DNA from: Gonium pectorale
Taxonomy: Eukaryota; Chlorophyta; Chlorophyceae; Chlamydomonadales; Volvocaceae
Direction of reading: 5' to 3'
Length of the DNA: 15,617 bases
Assembly (NCBI GenBank): GCA_001584585.1
Contig: LSYV01000016.1
Location: 628,192-643,808 of the forward strand
The position numbers and the translations under genes were made by a program. Positions within the stretch are counted from its first letter, which is position 1, and each line of letters starts with the position of its first letter. The notes beneath the pieces are model-generated. The model searched no databases. It had not been told where the DNA came from and worked only from the letters and a program-made list of their open reading frames with translations. Shown one piece after another: positions 1 through 7,608 of this stretch.

Positions 1-5
1 TTACC

Positions 6-299
6 TTACACNAAAAAAAAAAAAAAAACAAGCGACGTTACGCCGGCGGGGAGGCGCATGGAGCCAGCTTGCTGGCTAGGAATCACGGAGAGGATGCCGC
101 CAGGCAGCTTCCCGCGCTCCCCCGCGGCCAGCATGCCAGCGACGGTCACGAGCTGGACGTCGAAGTCCACCACGAGGGACGCGCTGCATCCGGTCGCCAA
201 GAGCAGCACGAACAGGGCCGTCTGGCGTGTGCGTGCGGCGCTGCCGCGTGCAGGGACAGCGTAACGGGGCCCACCCCGAGGGCCAGCAGACACCGGCAT
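6..299 (-). CDS. 5' exon of a secreted or membrane protein (partial, N-terminal signal peptide)
   Basis: Reading from an ATG at 299-297 towards the left edge gives up to 98 residues. After a basic stretch (ARGSAARTRQ) there is a hydrophobic core, TALFVLLLATGCSASLVV, that looks like a signal peptide with likely cleavage near CSA/S. The mature part continues with DFDVQLVTVAGMLAAGERG. Third positions are rich in G and C, as in the kinase gene. The frame is open into a run of T's (minus strand) and an N. A possible splice donor, GTAACG, begins at 41, so the exon may end at 42. The reading frame is open upstream to 569, but the extra residues lack coding character, so I prefer the start at 299. 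The protein may be another surface receptor or wall protein; the orientation matches the kinase gene 7 kb away. Family not recognised. Signal peptide is seen directly; the rest is inference. Confidence 0.5.
   Translation of the reverse strand: MPVSAGPRGGPRYAVPARGSAARTRQTALFVLLLATGCSASLVVDFDVQLVTVAGMLAAGERGKLPGGILSVIPSQQAGSMRLPAGVTSLVFFFFXV
12..28. other. Ambiguous base and 16-base poly(A) run (assembly uncertainty)
   Basis: Position 12 is N and positions 13-28 are all A. A homopolymer beside an ambiguous base at the window edge suggests a difficult or low-quality junction. Protein reading through it on the minus strand is not reliable. Confidence 0.8.
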
Positions 300-1142
300 C
301 AATGCAGTGGTCACGTCTCCTCGGCGCTCTGAAGTCAGCGTGTGCGCAAGGGCTCCGAAGTAAGAAGCGCCAGGCACGGACTCGCGTGGGCTCAGAGCTA
401 GTCGGGCAACTAGTATACTCTGCCCAGGGAGCATCGCACGCAATAATAATAATAAGGGCAGTGCTAACGGGGGAATACGCCTTCTGGAGCACAGTCTTTT
501 GACAGTAACATTAGAATTTGACAGTAACAATTGCATTAGGAAGATGAATGAATACAGCTGCAGCAACACCTACTTTGGAGCGAGCTTTGCCGCTCCTCGA
601 CTCCCGTACGTGAGTACGTACTTGCCGGCTGTCGACGGCCCTAAACTTGCCCCATCCTGAACGGTTGGTACGGACTGGGGGGGGGGGCGAGCTTCCGTCC
701 ATCTTCGCACTCTAGGTTTTTTGCGTAGAATGCCTTATTTGGCCAAGCTGTAGCTAGCGCGCTGGCTGAAAGGTCAAGCGGGTCTCACGCCCCAGATGAA
801 TAATGCCGATACATGCACTCGCTTTCACGCCTTCACATTAATATAACTATTAAGCAGTGTTCCTCTATGAAGCGTGGATATGGCAGTTCCAAGGGCCCCC
901 CCCCCGGCGCCCCGGCTTATGGGCATGCAGGAGCGGCAGCGCAGGAGTGGCACTCCTCCGGCACCGCATGGGTCGTGACTCGTGAGTAGAAGCTCACTTG
1001 CGCGGCGTACTCGAAGGGGTTGCTCGGCCTTTGTGTCGTGCGCGGCCTACCCTGGACCCGGCAATATGCATGGGCGGGCTCCGATACTGTAAAAGCCCCT
1101 CCGTGTCGCGATTCTCTCCCATTGAGTGTGCATCATCAACCC
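300..1142. other. Divergent intergenic region between the left signal-peptide gene and the plus-strand gene
   Basis: About 840 bases between two genes that point away from each other, so promoters for both may lie here. Seen: a self-complementary TATA-like motif (CTAGTATACT) near 408-417, about 110 bases upstream of the minus-strand ATG; an AAT run at 440-452; a direct repeat of TTGACAGTAACA at 499-510 and 518-529; a G run near 679-688; a C run near 896-905; and an AT-rich patch near 836-858. None is a proven promoter. No convincing coding sequence was found. Confidence 0.35.
499..529. repeat. Short direct repeat, two copies of TTGACAGTAACA
   Basis: The 12-base word occurs at 499-510 and again at 518-529, a spacing of 19 bases. 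It lies in the divergent intergenic region. It could be a pair of factor-binding sites or a small tandem duplication; nothing else supports either. Confidence 0.5.
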
Positions 1143-2182
1143 ATGATGGGTGACAACTTTGGGTATCTGCAGGCACGCGCCGCAGGCGGTGCCGCCGGTG
1201 GCGCCGCAGGTGTCGATGGCGCCAATGGCGCCATGGACGAGGACTTCGAGGCCCGAGCCCAGCACGTGCGGATGCGGGTGCTCGCGTTTGGATCTGCGCA
1301 GTCGGATGCGGCAGATGGCGGCAGCACGCCTCGCGGCCTTGTGCGCTCGCAGCGCGGAAGCGGACAGCCATCTAAGCCATCTTCGCCGATCGACCTGGAT
1401 GGTGTCCCCGTCCCCGGTGAGAGGCTCCCGTTACAACAAACTGGCTTCATCATGTTTCCTGACATTGGTATAATACTGTGTGATGCAGGGCCAGGGCGTC
1501 GCGGTGAACGAGGAGCAGGTGAGGTGGAGTTGTGCTCCTAGACCCGATCGAGCTTGTGAGGTATAGATATGGGGCCAGGATGCATATGTTTAGCTGCTAT
1601 TGGATGATTCAAAAGTTGGTTCCACAAACCTGTCCAGCCCAGTCGACAGACACAGCCGCCAGACAGCCCATTTGGGTATGCCCCCTCCGTGTAGCGTTGC
1701 TTGCCAATGCCGCAAGGAATACGCCAATTGATGTGTGCCCACTGTCTTGCCCAACCCGTCAGATGGTGGCGCCGCGCAGCGCACCCCCGGCTTCTGTGGA
1801 GATGGTAGACTTGAGCAACGTGCCCACCACACCGCCTGACGTCCCCAAGCAGGCAAGGAAGCAGCTGAGGATAGGGATGGATATCTCTCTTCGATGATAA
1901 TGGAAGTGTGCCCTGTGGCTTTGTTTGTGGGTTGCGTGGCCTTACTTGCCAGGGAGTTGCCCATGGGCTACACCCATGATGCTCAATCCAGTGAGTGTCC
2001 TACTTTCGGGTATGTTTATCCAGGGCACAGCAGCTGCGGTGGCGGGCTCCACCAAGGAACCCGAGCTCCAGGCCGCGCCCAAGAGCGCTCCGCCAGGCCG
2101 CTCCCCCGGTCCGTACCAACCGGTCAGGATGCATGGGGCAACTTTATGGTCGACGGCTGTGGATCAGTCCCAAGTACTGTAG
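1143..2182 (+). CDS. Ala/Pro-rich disordered protein, multi-exon (tentative model)
   Basis: Candidate exons: 1143-1416, 1489-1518, 1763-1852 and 2024-2122 (or on to a TAG at 2180-2182). The first exon could start at ATG 1143 (MMGDNFGYLQ) or follow an acceptor CTGCAG ending at 1172. It encodes Ala/Gly repeats, then an acidic segment (MDEDFEARAQHVRMRVLAFG) and a Ser/Pro/Arg-rich tail, and ends at a GTGAGA donor. Exon 2 is only 30 bases (GQGVAVNEEQ in its best frame). Exon 3 reads MVAPRSAPPASVEMVDLSNV and ends at a GC donor (CAG/GCAAGG). Exon 4 reads GTAAAVAGSTKEPELQAAPK and ends at GTCAGG or runs to the stop. Exons 2, 3 and 4 join in phase 0, but exon 1 in its best frame leaves phase 1, so that junction does not close. 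A further candidate exon starts at 2245 or 2248. No domain recognised; a disordered nuclear or scaffold protein is possible. Confidence 0.4.
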
Positions 2183-2952
2183 TACATTAGTAAGCTAGGA
2201 TGCTGCTTTCTATAGAAGTTATGTCCTGGTGTCCCTTGCTTCAGCAGCCGCGAAGCAAGTTGTCCTCGCTCGCTCTCCGACGGCGGGCGGCAGGGGCAAG
2301 TGCAAATGGCATTGAAGGCTTACAGTCCTTACACCCATACATATGGACATTATGGAGGGGGTCTGGAGCGCTCCAGAACGGAACTGGCCACTATGATATA
2401 CAGTGTGACCGCCGCATGCTAACGTACGTTCATGCGAATGCCCGAAACTCATGGTAATGCCTACGCGTCCAGTAATAGCTGTGGATAGGCTGCTGAGTCA
2501 AGGAAACCGATTGGAAACCGTCCCAAGTCCACTTGCTTAACTGCAAATAAAGTGTTTAACTTGGCGTTAGCTTTGTTGGGCTGCAGGACGCGGCTACTAC
2601 TGGTCGTGGCAACGCGGCCCATTTTGTACGGCATTCGCCGTCTGACGGATGGCCAACAAAATGGATACGGGGCTTAATTGAGTATGTGGTCTTGGGACGC
2701 CGTCAACGCCCACGCCGTATGGTGTACGGCAAACATTCTTAGCTTGGTCTAATCGTCTTTCTTGATTGGTTTGTGCTCTGTTATTTGAGGTTCTCGACCC
2801 GGCGGTTTGTGTGAGCAGGCTCGCGGTTGGACCTCATTAGAGGGCTTTCCCTATTGGAATCGTTTGACAGCTGTGAAGAGCATTGATGTTGCAGTGACGT
2901 AGAACACGAGCAGCCGCTGGAGTACCCATACTCTAGGGCATCGAGGCGACCC
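2183..2952. other. Probable 3' part or downstream region of the plus-strand gene
   Basis: A candidate acceptor (CTTCAG/CAG) lies at 2244-2247. From it, one frame is open to a stop at 2455-2457, and another gives a short GC3-rich tail ending in KCKWH with TGA near 2313. Neither joins cleanly in phase to the previous exon, so the gene's last exon is unresolved. From about 2460 the sequence has lower GC and no coding character, which fits a 3' UTR. Confidence 0.3.
2619..2664. repeat. Inverted repeat, potential hairpin
   Basis: CCATTTTGT at 2619-2627 is the exact reverse complement of ACAAAATGG at 2656-2664. Directly inside the left arm there is a second small hairpin, ACGGC/GCCGT (2628-2632 and 2637-2641) with a 4-base loop. 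It lies in the presumed 3' UTR of the plus-strand gene. It could fold in RNA or be a trace of a small transposon. Confidence 0.45.
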
Positions 2953-2957
2953 TGTAA
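2953..2957 (+). terminator. Candidate poly(A) signal TGTAA
   Basis: TGTAA is the usual polyadenylation motif of Chlamydomonas and its relatives (established knowledge). This copy lies 3' of the plus-strand gene and would give a 3' UTR of several hundred bases, a normal length for these algae. Assignment to that gene is inference. Confidence 0.35.
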
Positions 2958-2964
2958 ATAGGAT

Positions 2965-3075
2965 CAGGGTAAGTCCCGTCCCCAGGGCGACAGGGGCGTC
3001 GGCACCGCGCTATGGGCCCCTCCCCAGGGTCGTGGGGCGCGCGCGACCGCGAGACGGGCCCCTTTCCTCGCCCCA
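2965..3075. repeat. GC-rich dispersed repeat units, left block
   Basis: Contains imperfect units of the form AGTCCCG, then CCAGGGCGACAGGGGCGT, then CACCGCG, then GGGCCCC and TTTCCTCG. The same order of words recurs in the same orientation at 4252-4545, on the other side of the minus-strand ORF. This is a diverged repeat family, not a coding sequence. Confidence 0.55.
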
Positions 3076-3167
3076 CAACGCCCCTCTCACCCTTTTTTTC
3101 TGTGGAAAGGTTACAGGCGGAGAGGCGAGAAAGGGCGCAGACAACGGTAGGGACATGCAGCCCTCCC

Positions 3168-3245
3168 GGCACACACAAGAAGAGAAGGAACCCTGCACCT
3201 AAAGACGGCACACACAAGAAGAGAAGGAACCCTGCACCTAAAGAC
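3168..3245. repeat. 39-bp tandem duplication
   Basis: Two identical 39-base units, 3168-3206 and 3207-3245, each starting GGCACACACAAGAAGAG and ending CCTAAAGAC. Perfect identity points to a recent duplication or replication slippage. Confidence 0.85.
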
Positions 3246-3441
3246 CACAGAACAGGAAGGCAGAAAGAACAGGCAGCAAACCACCCCCCTCCTCTAGCAG
3301 AAGCCCCCAACCCGAACCCGAACCCCCCTGCGACTCGCCGAAACAGACAGGCAAACGGCACCTGCCCCAACAAGGGCACCGCAACTTAAAGCACCCAGAA
3401 ACGCAACGCTCCGCAACACCCACCACCAAAAAAAACCCCAC

Positions 3442-3607
3442 CGAAACCCATACCCAACCACCAAACCCAGCGGGCACCCTCCGATGGAGCGCGAGGCCTG
3501 CAGGCGACCACCCCGCCACACCCCCGAAACCCATGCCCAACCACCAAACTCAGCGGGCCCCTTGCGCCTGAGGGCAAGGCCCGCAGGCGACGACCCCGCC
3601 TCCCGCC
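3442..3607. repeat. 83-bp tandem duplication overlapping the 3' end of the minus-strand ORF
   Basis: The words CGAAACCCAT, CCCAACCACCAAA, CAGCGGG, GCAGGCGAC and ACCCCGCC occur in order at 3442 onwards and again at 3525 onwards, so the period is 83 bases. The two copies differ by several substitutions. The right copy contains the stop codon and last codons of the ORF at 3550-4137; in the left copy the matching codon is TGG instead of TGA on the minus strand. Confidence 0.7.
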
Positions 3608-4137
3608 TCCTGCTGCAAATCGAAGGCCTTCTGAAGCTCCATAGCCGCCTCCGCCAATGCTCCGAGGGCCACCGCTGGCATCGCGGTGGACTGGCTGGTC
3701 TCCACTGCAAGGTCCCGCCAGTGCTGTAGATCCGCACGCAGGTAGGTGAGCACGAGGTCCCGCCCAGCCTGCCACGAGCACACTGGACGCGTCGCGTGGA
3801 CCCCCCACAGTGCCTGGTGCGCCAGGGCTTCCACCGGATCGTGGCGAGGCCCGGGAGGGTCTGGAGGCCCCCGTGCAGCCGCTGCCAAGTGGGGATAGCC
3901 GCGGGAGTCCAGGATGGCACCGTAGTCAACGCTGTCAGTGTCACCGCTGCTGGAGACCACCATGTCGCTGGGCGCCGGGCGGGGCGCCGGTGGTGCTCGT
4001 TGGCGCCCGGAGCCCCCCAATAGGAACCCCGACCGCAGCCCTGCAGTACTGTCACGGCCTGCTGTTGAGCGTTTGGGTGCCGGGGCTGCTGTGGGTGCCT
4101 CCGCCTGCCGGCGCCCCCGCAGCGGGTCAACGTCCAT
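3550..4137 (-). CDS. Hypothetical protein, 195 residues, possibly transposon-derived
   Basis: An intact ORF from ATG (4137-4135) to TGA, beginning MDVDPLRGRRQAEAP. Codon use is GC3-rich and looks coding throughout. Residues 1-70 are Pro/Ala/Arg-rich and probably disordered. About residues 70-180 are more ordered and partly helical, with words such as DSVDYGAILDSRGYPHLAAA, ALAHQALWGVHATRPVCSWQ and LVLTYLRADLQHWRDLAVET. The last residues are low complexity and lie in an 83-bp duplication. A GTG 21 bases upstream is a less likely start. It stands alone, between related GC-rich repeat blocks. That setting, and an Arg/Pro-rich head followed by a helical core, would suit a gag- or ORF1-like protein of a retroelement, but I see no zinc knuckle, protease or reverse transcriptase, so this is only a guess. 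No family recognised. Confidence 0.5.
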   Translation of the reverse strand: MDVDPLRGRRQAEAPTAAPAPKRSTAGRDSTAGLRSGFLLGGSGRQRAPPAPRPAPSDMVVSSSGDTDSVDYGAILDSRGYPHLAAAARGPPDPPGPRHDPVEALAHQALWGVHATRPVCSWQAGRDLVLTYLRADLQHWRDLAVETSQSTAMPAVALGALAEAAMELQKAFDLQQEAGGGVVACGPCPQAQGAR

Positions 4138-4251
4138 GCGAGAAGGCCCTCCTGCCACGTGCGACGGACGACCTCACAACCAAACCGGGCGGTGGGAGGG
4201 CGGTGGGTCCGGACGGTGACGGCGAGGATGGCGGCGTGGCCACCGCGTTAT

Positions 4252-4545
4252 GAAGTCCCGACCTCAGGGTGAGAGGGGCGTTGGCTCCGCGTTAAGGGCC
4301 CCTTCCTCGGGGGTCACAGAGCAGTGTGCTGTGTGGTATGTAATCCTCCTCCCCAGGGCGAAGGGGCGTATGCGACCTATGCGACCGCGTGACGGGCCCC
4401 CTTCCTCGGGGACAAAGAGGCGTCACCACCGCATTATGGAGTCCCTACCTCCGGGTGAAAGGGGCGTATGCACCGCGTCACGGGCCTCTTCCCTGACAGG
4501 GACGTATGCAGACCACGGGAAGGAGCCCCGACCACGGGCGACAAG
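4252..4545. repeat. GC-rich dispersed repeat units, right block
   Basis: About three diverged units of roughly 90 bases, starting near 4253, 4346 and 4440. Shared words: AGTCCCGACCTCAGGGTGA or a close variant, GGGGCGT, CACCGCGT and GGGCCCCTTCCTCGGGG. They match the block at 2965-3075 in the same orientation. A TGTAA word falls inside at about 4336. Non-coding. Confidence 0.55.
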
Positions 4546-5500
4546 GCTGCTTTGCTGGGAATGCTGCTAGCAGGCTCATTGCATTCTTGTCATGGGGTGA
4601 TTCCAATAACCTACAGGTCAAACTTCCTGGTTACATGCCCGTTAGCTTGGCGTAACCCCTGCCAGATTGCTGGGCGCTGACATCATTTGGCACGATGTGG
4701 ATCCCCATCCCATTGCGGAATACTGCCAAAGTGAATTGATCATAAAGCGCCCGAGTACCACGTGGACACCCTGATAGGGGGCCAAGTCGCTAGTTGACAT
4801 CGTGCGACGTCAACTGGGTGTGGGAGGAAGAAGATTGGGTACGGGAGGAAGGCTGGGTGTGGGGGGAGGTACAGGCGCCAGGGCTGTTTGGAGCGCGCGC
4901 GGGAGCAGTGGGGCTGTACGGGCAAACCAGGCGAGGGTTTGGCCCAGGAGGAAGGCGGCGCACACGTGTGTTCCCGCGCGGGCCTTGCTTCCCCCCCCCC
5001 ACTTAATCAAGGTTGGCGTTTCCTCCTCGGCAATTGGCTGTTCGGCGGTACTTGGCCTGCCTTAGCAAGGACGCAGAGTGAGTATGGGCGGTTGGGTTGA
5101 GGAAAGGCGTGTTCCGCTTTGCAGTGCTGTGCGGAAGGATGCTAAGCTGGGTGGCACGTGTTCTGTCTTGGCAGAGTCGGTGTATTTCACGTGGCTTAAG
5201 GGGTAAGACCTGTGCGGTGAGCGGCGTGTGTGTGCGCTTGCTCTTCGAGTTGACATGTTTTTTGCGGCTTCCTGACACGTGTGGAAAACAGAACCTGTGT
5301 AGCGGGCGAATGTCTGCGAGTTCACGTTCTGTTGCAGCTTTCAGTGACGGAAGGGCCGCCTGCGTTGTGTGCATGCTGTAAAAAGGGTTCAGGGGCCCTC
5401 GACCTCCGTGAACCGTACCAGAGGGCACAGGGTGTCACAAAAGACATCCGCATGATGCCAGTTGCATGCCACATCTCTTGCTGCACTCCTTTATAATCTT
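4546..5500. other. No gene recognised; G-rich minisatellite inside
   Basis: No ORF here has convincing codon use or a recognisable product. Seen: a short inverted repeat AGTTGAC/GTCAACT around 4793-4816; three imperfect units of about 18-21 bases beginning TGGGTGTGGGAGGA at 4815-4870; a C run near 4990; and a TGTAA word near 5386. Confidence 0.4.
4815..4870. repeat. G-rich imperfect tandem repeat
   Basis: Three consecutive copies of a unit of the form TGGGTGTGGGAGGAAG, with TGGGTACGGGAGGAAGGC in the middle and TGGGTGTGGGGGGAGG last. The strand is strongly purine-biased (few C, many G). Confidence 0.5.
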
Positions 5501-6660
5501 CTGCCGCAAAAGTTCAGGTAGTCGTCGTCAACACCAGCCTTCAGCCAAAGCACGGTAGGAAGTCCAATTGTTGGAATCAAATCCCCCGTGGGATTACCTC
5601 CCTCTCCACCACTGGTTCCATGGGACGGCGCTGTTTACCAAAAGCCAACAACCCAAACCAAAACCGTTGACGCTTCGTGCGGCTACCCAAAGGTTAAACG
5701 ACGTGCAAGCGTGCTGGCAAAAGAATAACGCATACCTCCATCAGACCAATCCAGGTACGGGGGAAGAGAGCTAACACTGCAAGTCCATATGGCCGCTTCT
5801 CAACACTGCGAGCCTGCGTCCATTCAGGTGGAACCCCTCCCTGCTGGGGCATTAGTCTCCATTGACCGCACAAGCACAACTCCAAACCACCAATGCACTG
5901 GCCAAGGGAGAATTGGCAAGCGGAGTCTATCTGTACCAATCCACACGGATGGAGCTAGAAGTCATGCCAACCTTGTTGGGTCGTCCCCCCCAAGGAGCAT
6001 CGCTCCCAATCGATTGGCCATTCCTCATCAAAGCAGCAAGCGACGGCACCGCAACGGCAACAAGCCGCACGCCACACGCGTGCAAGTCTTCCCAAGGATA
6101 CGAAACAACACATGCAAAACCGTTACAAGACCCCGCACAAGCGGGAGGACAACATCAGGCATTGTTGCTGGCCGGTCCATCGTCAGCCTCAAGTGCACGG
6201 ACGGACCGCTCACCACCTCACTTATCCAGCTGGCACCTGCTCCATCGGCGCACACTGGTTTTCAAGCAGGCAAGCAGCAGTTTGGCTTTCAGCCATTGAA
6301 GTATCTGCCTGCCATGCCCCGCACAATAGCTTCGTCGTCTTTGATTTCCCAACAACCTCGCAATCGCGGGGGGCACAATTAAACACATTGTCCGTACCCC
6401 GCCCTCTCACGGCGGCCCGCTTCCGACTGCAAAACTTTCAGGTGCCATTCACCAAGTGTAGCTAGTGTACCGCGACGCGTGCAGTACCTAGATACATAGC
6501 ACACAAACTGCTATCCCCATGTTCTCCAAACCCAAGCGAGTCGTGCACGCCATCCACGCCATCCGCTTGGCACGTGCCACCTAGCTACCTTCACAATCCA
6601 CTTCTAGTATACAATCCTACACACAAGCAAAGCGCGCGGAAAGGCGCGGCCAGAAGCAGG
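5501..6660. other. A/C-rich stretch with weak plus-strand coding potential, no gene assigned
   Basis: Base composition changes here: the plus strand is richer in A and C, with many CAA, GCA, ACA and CCA words, unlike the G/C-ending codons of the clear genes. Overlapping plus-strand frames are open at 5789-6382 and 5862-6299; the second includes the stretch GVYLYQSTRMELEVMPTLLG, which has some protein character. Neither is recognised, and the A-ending codons argue against an ordinary host gene. It could be a degraded transposon or a UTR. A TTACA word at 6123-6127 (TGTAA on the minus strand) is the nearest such motif downstream of the kinase gene. Confidence 0.3.
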
Positions 6661-7608
6661 CAAGCTTACGAAGGAAGAGTTAAAATGATTGCCGTTGAGC
6701 GCTGTGCGGGTTGAGTGCGTGCTTGCACCGCACGACCCATCAGCATACAACGTAGGCCGAGAGTTGATCTAGCCAATGCAGTGGTACTAGCAAAACCCTA
6801 CGTATCGAAGGGCAGCTAGAGCCGCATGAGGCGTTAGCTGCAACCTTCCCACGCCCAGGTCGCGGCCTGCCTGCTGCGATTCCATGGCCATCAGCCTTGA
6901 ATGCATACAAGTGATCGCAATGGTAGGGCTTCACTACGGGCGCATGAGTTTTGTCAGTAATCGTGAGAATATTGGTGCAGCCGACATAGGAGTCCTTGTG
7001 AGCGACCGCACGAGCCCACGGACGTACATACTTGGCTTGCAGCAGGCATCCCGCGCGGCAGCAAACGCCAACCAACGCCCGCGATTCCGTGCCTTCCCCG
7101 CACCGGGAGGGTCCGTCTGCTCGACTCCTTCGCCCGCCATGCCTTGCACCCAGGCACGCTATACTGGAAGCGACGCACCATCGGGTGTGTGCATGTCCGT
7201 AGCCGTACCATAGCTTCCCTCTGTTTTTTTCCCCGCCTTACGCCCCAACGGGGCCCAACACAGATGGCAAACTCACGACCTTCAGCTGACAACGCCTTCA
7301 TGCAGCGTGCAGGGAGCCGCCCCCCTGCGCTGTGGCCCGAGCTGCGTCCGCAACCGAAATGAAATATCATGGGAGGCCCTGCGTCAGATTCGTGACGGAG
7401 CCGCACGCACCTCGAGTCGTCGCGACGGATTGCGAACAAGCCCCTGAGCGTGCAGCGTAACAGGTCCCGCTGCCGGCAGCCGGGAGTGGCCCGCGTGCCC
7501 CGTCCTACGCGTCCCATCCAGCACTGACACCCTGGCTGCTGCTGCGTTTGCATAACTGCTCCTTGGCAGGCTCAGGAGCAGCGACGGTTGGCTGCCGCGC
7601 CGCGATTA
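6661..7608 (-). other. Region downstream of the kinase gene, probable 3' UTR, no other gene seen
   Basis: This follows the kinase stop codon at 7609-7611 on the minus strand. I found no TGTAA motif on that strand between 7608 and about 6130, so the 3' end is either long or uses a variant signal. Open frames on both strands here have no recognisable product. Confidence 0.3.

Noticed and set aside
2933..3379. Minus-strand open frame of 148 codons with hydrophobic repeats
   Set aside because: It reads through the 39-bp tandem duplication and dispersed repeats, has no consistent codon use and no recognisable product.
3294..4130. Minus-strand open frame of 278 codons overlapping the 195-residue ORF
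   Set aside because: Shifted frame with poor codon use, mostly reading the 83-bp repeats; the 3550-4137 frame is clearly better.
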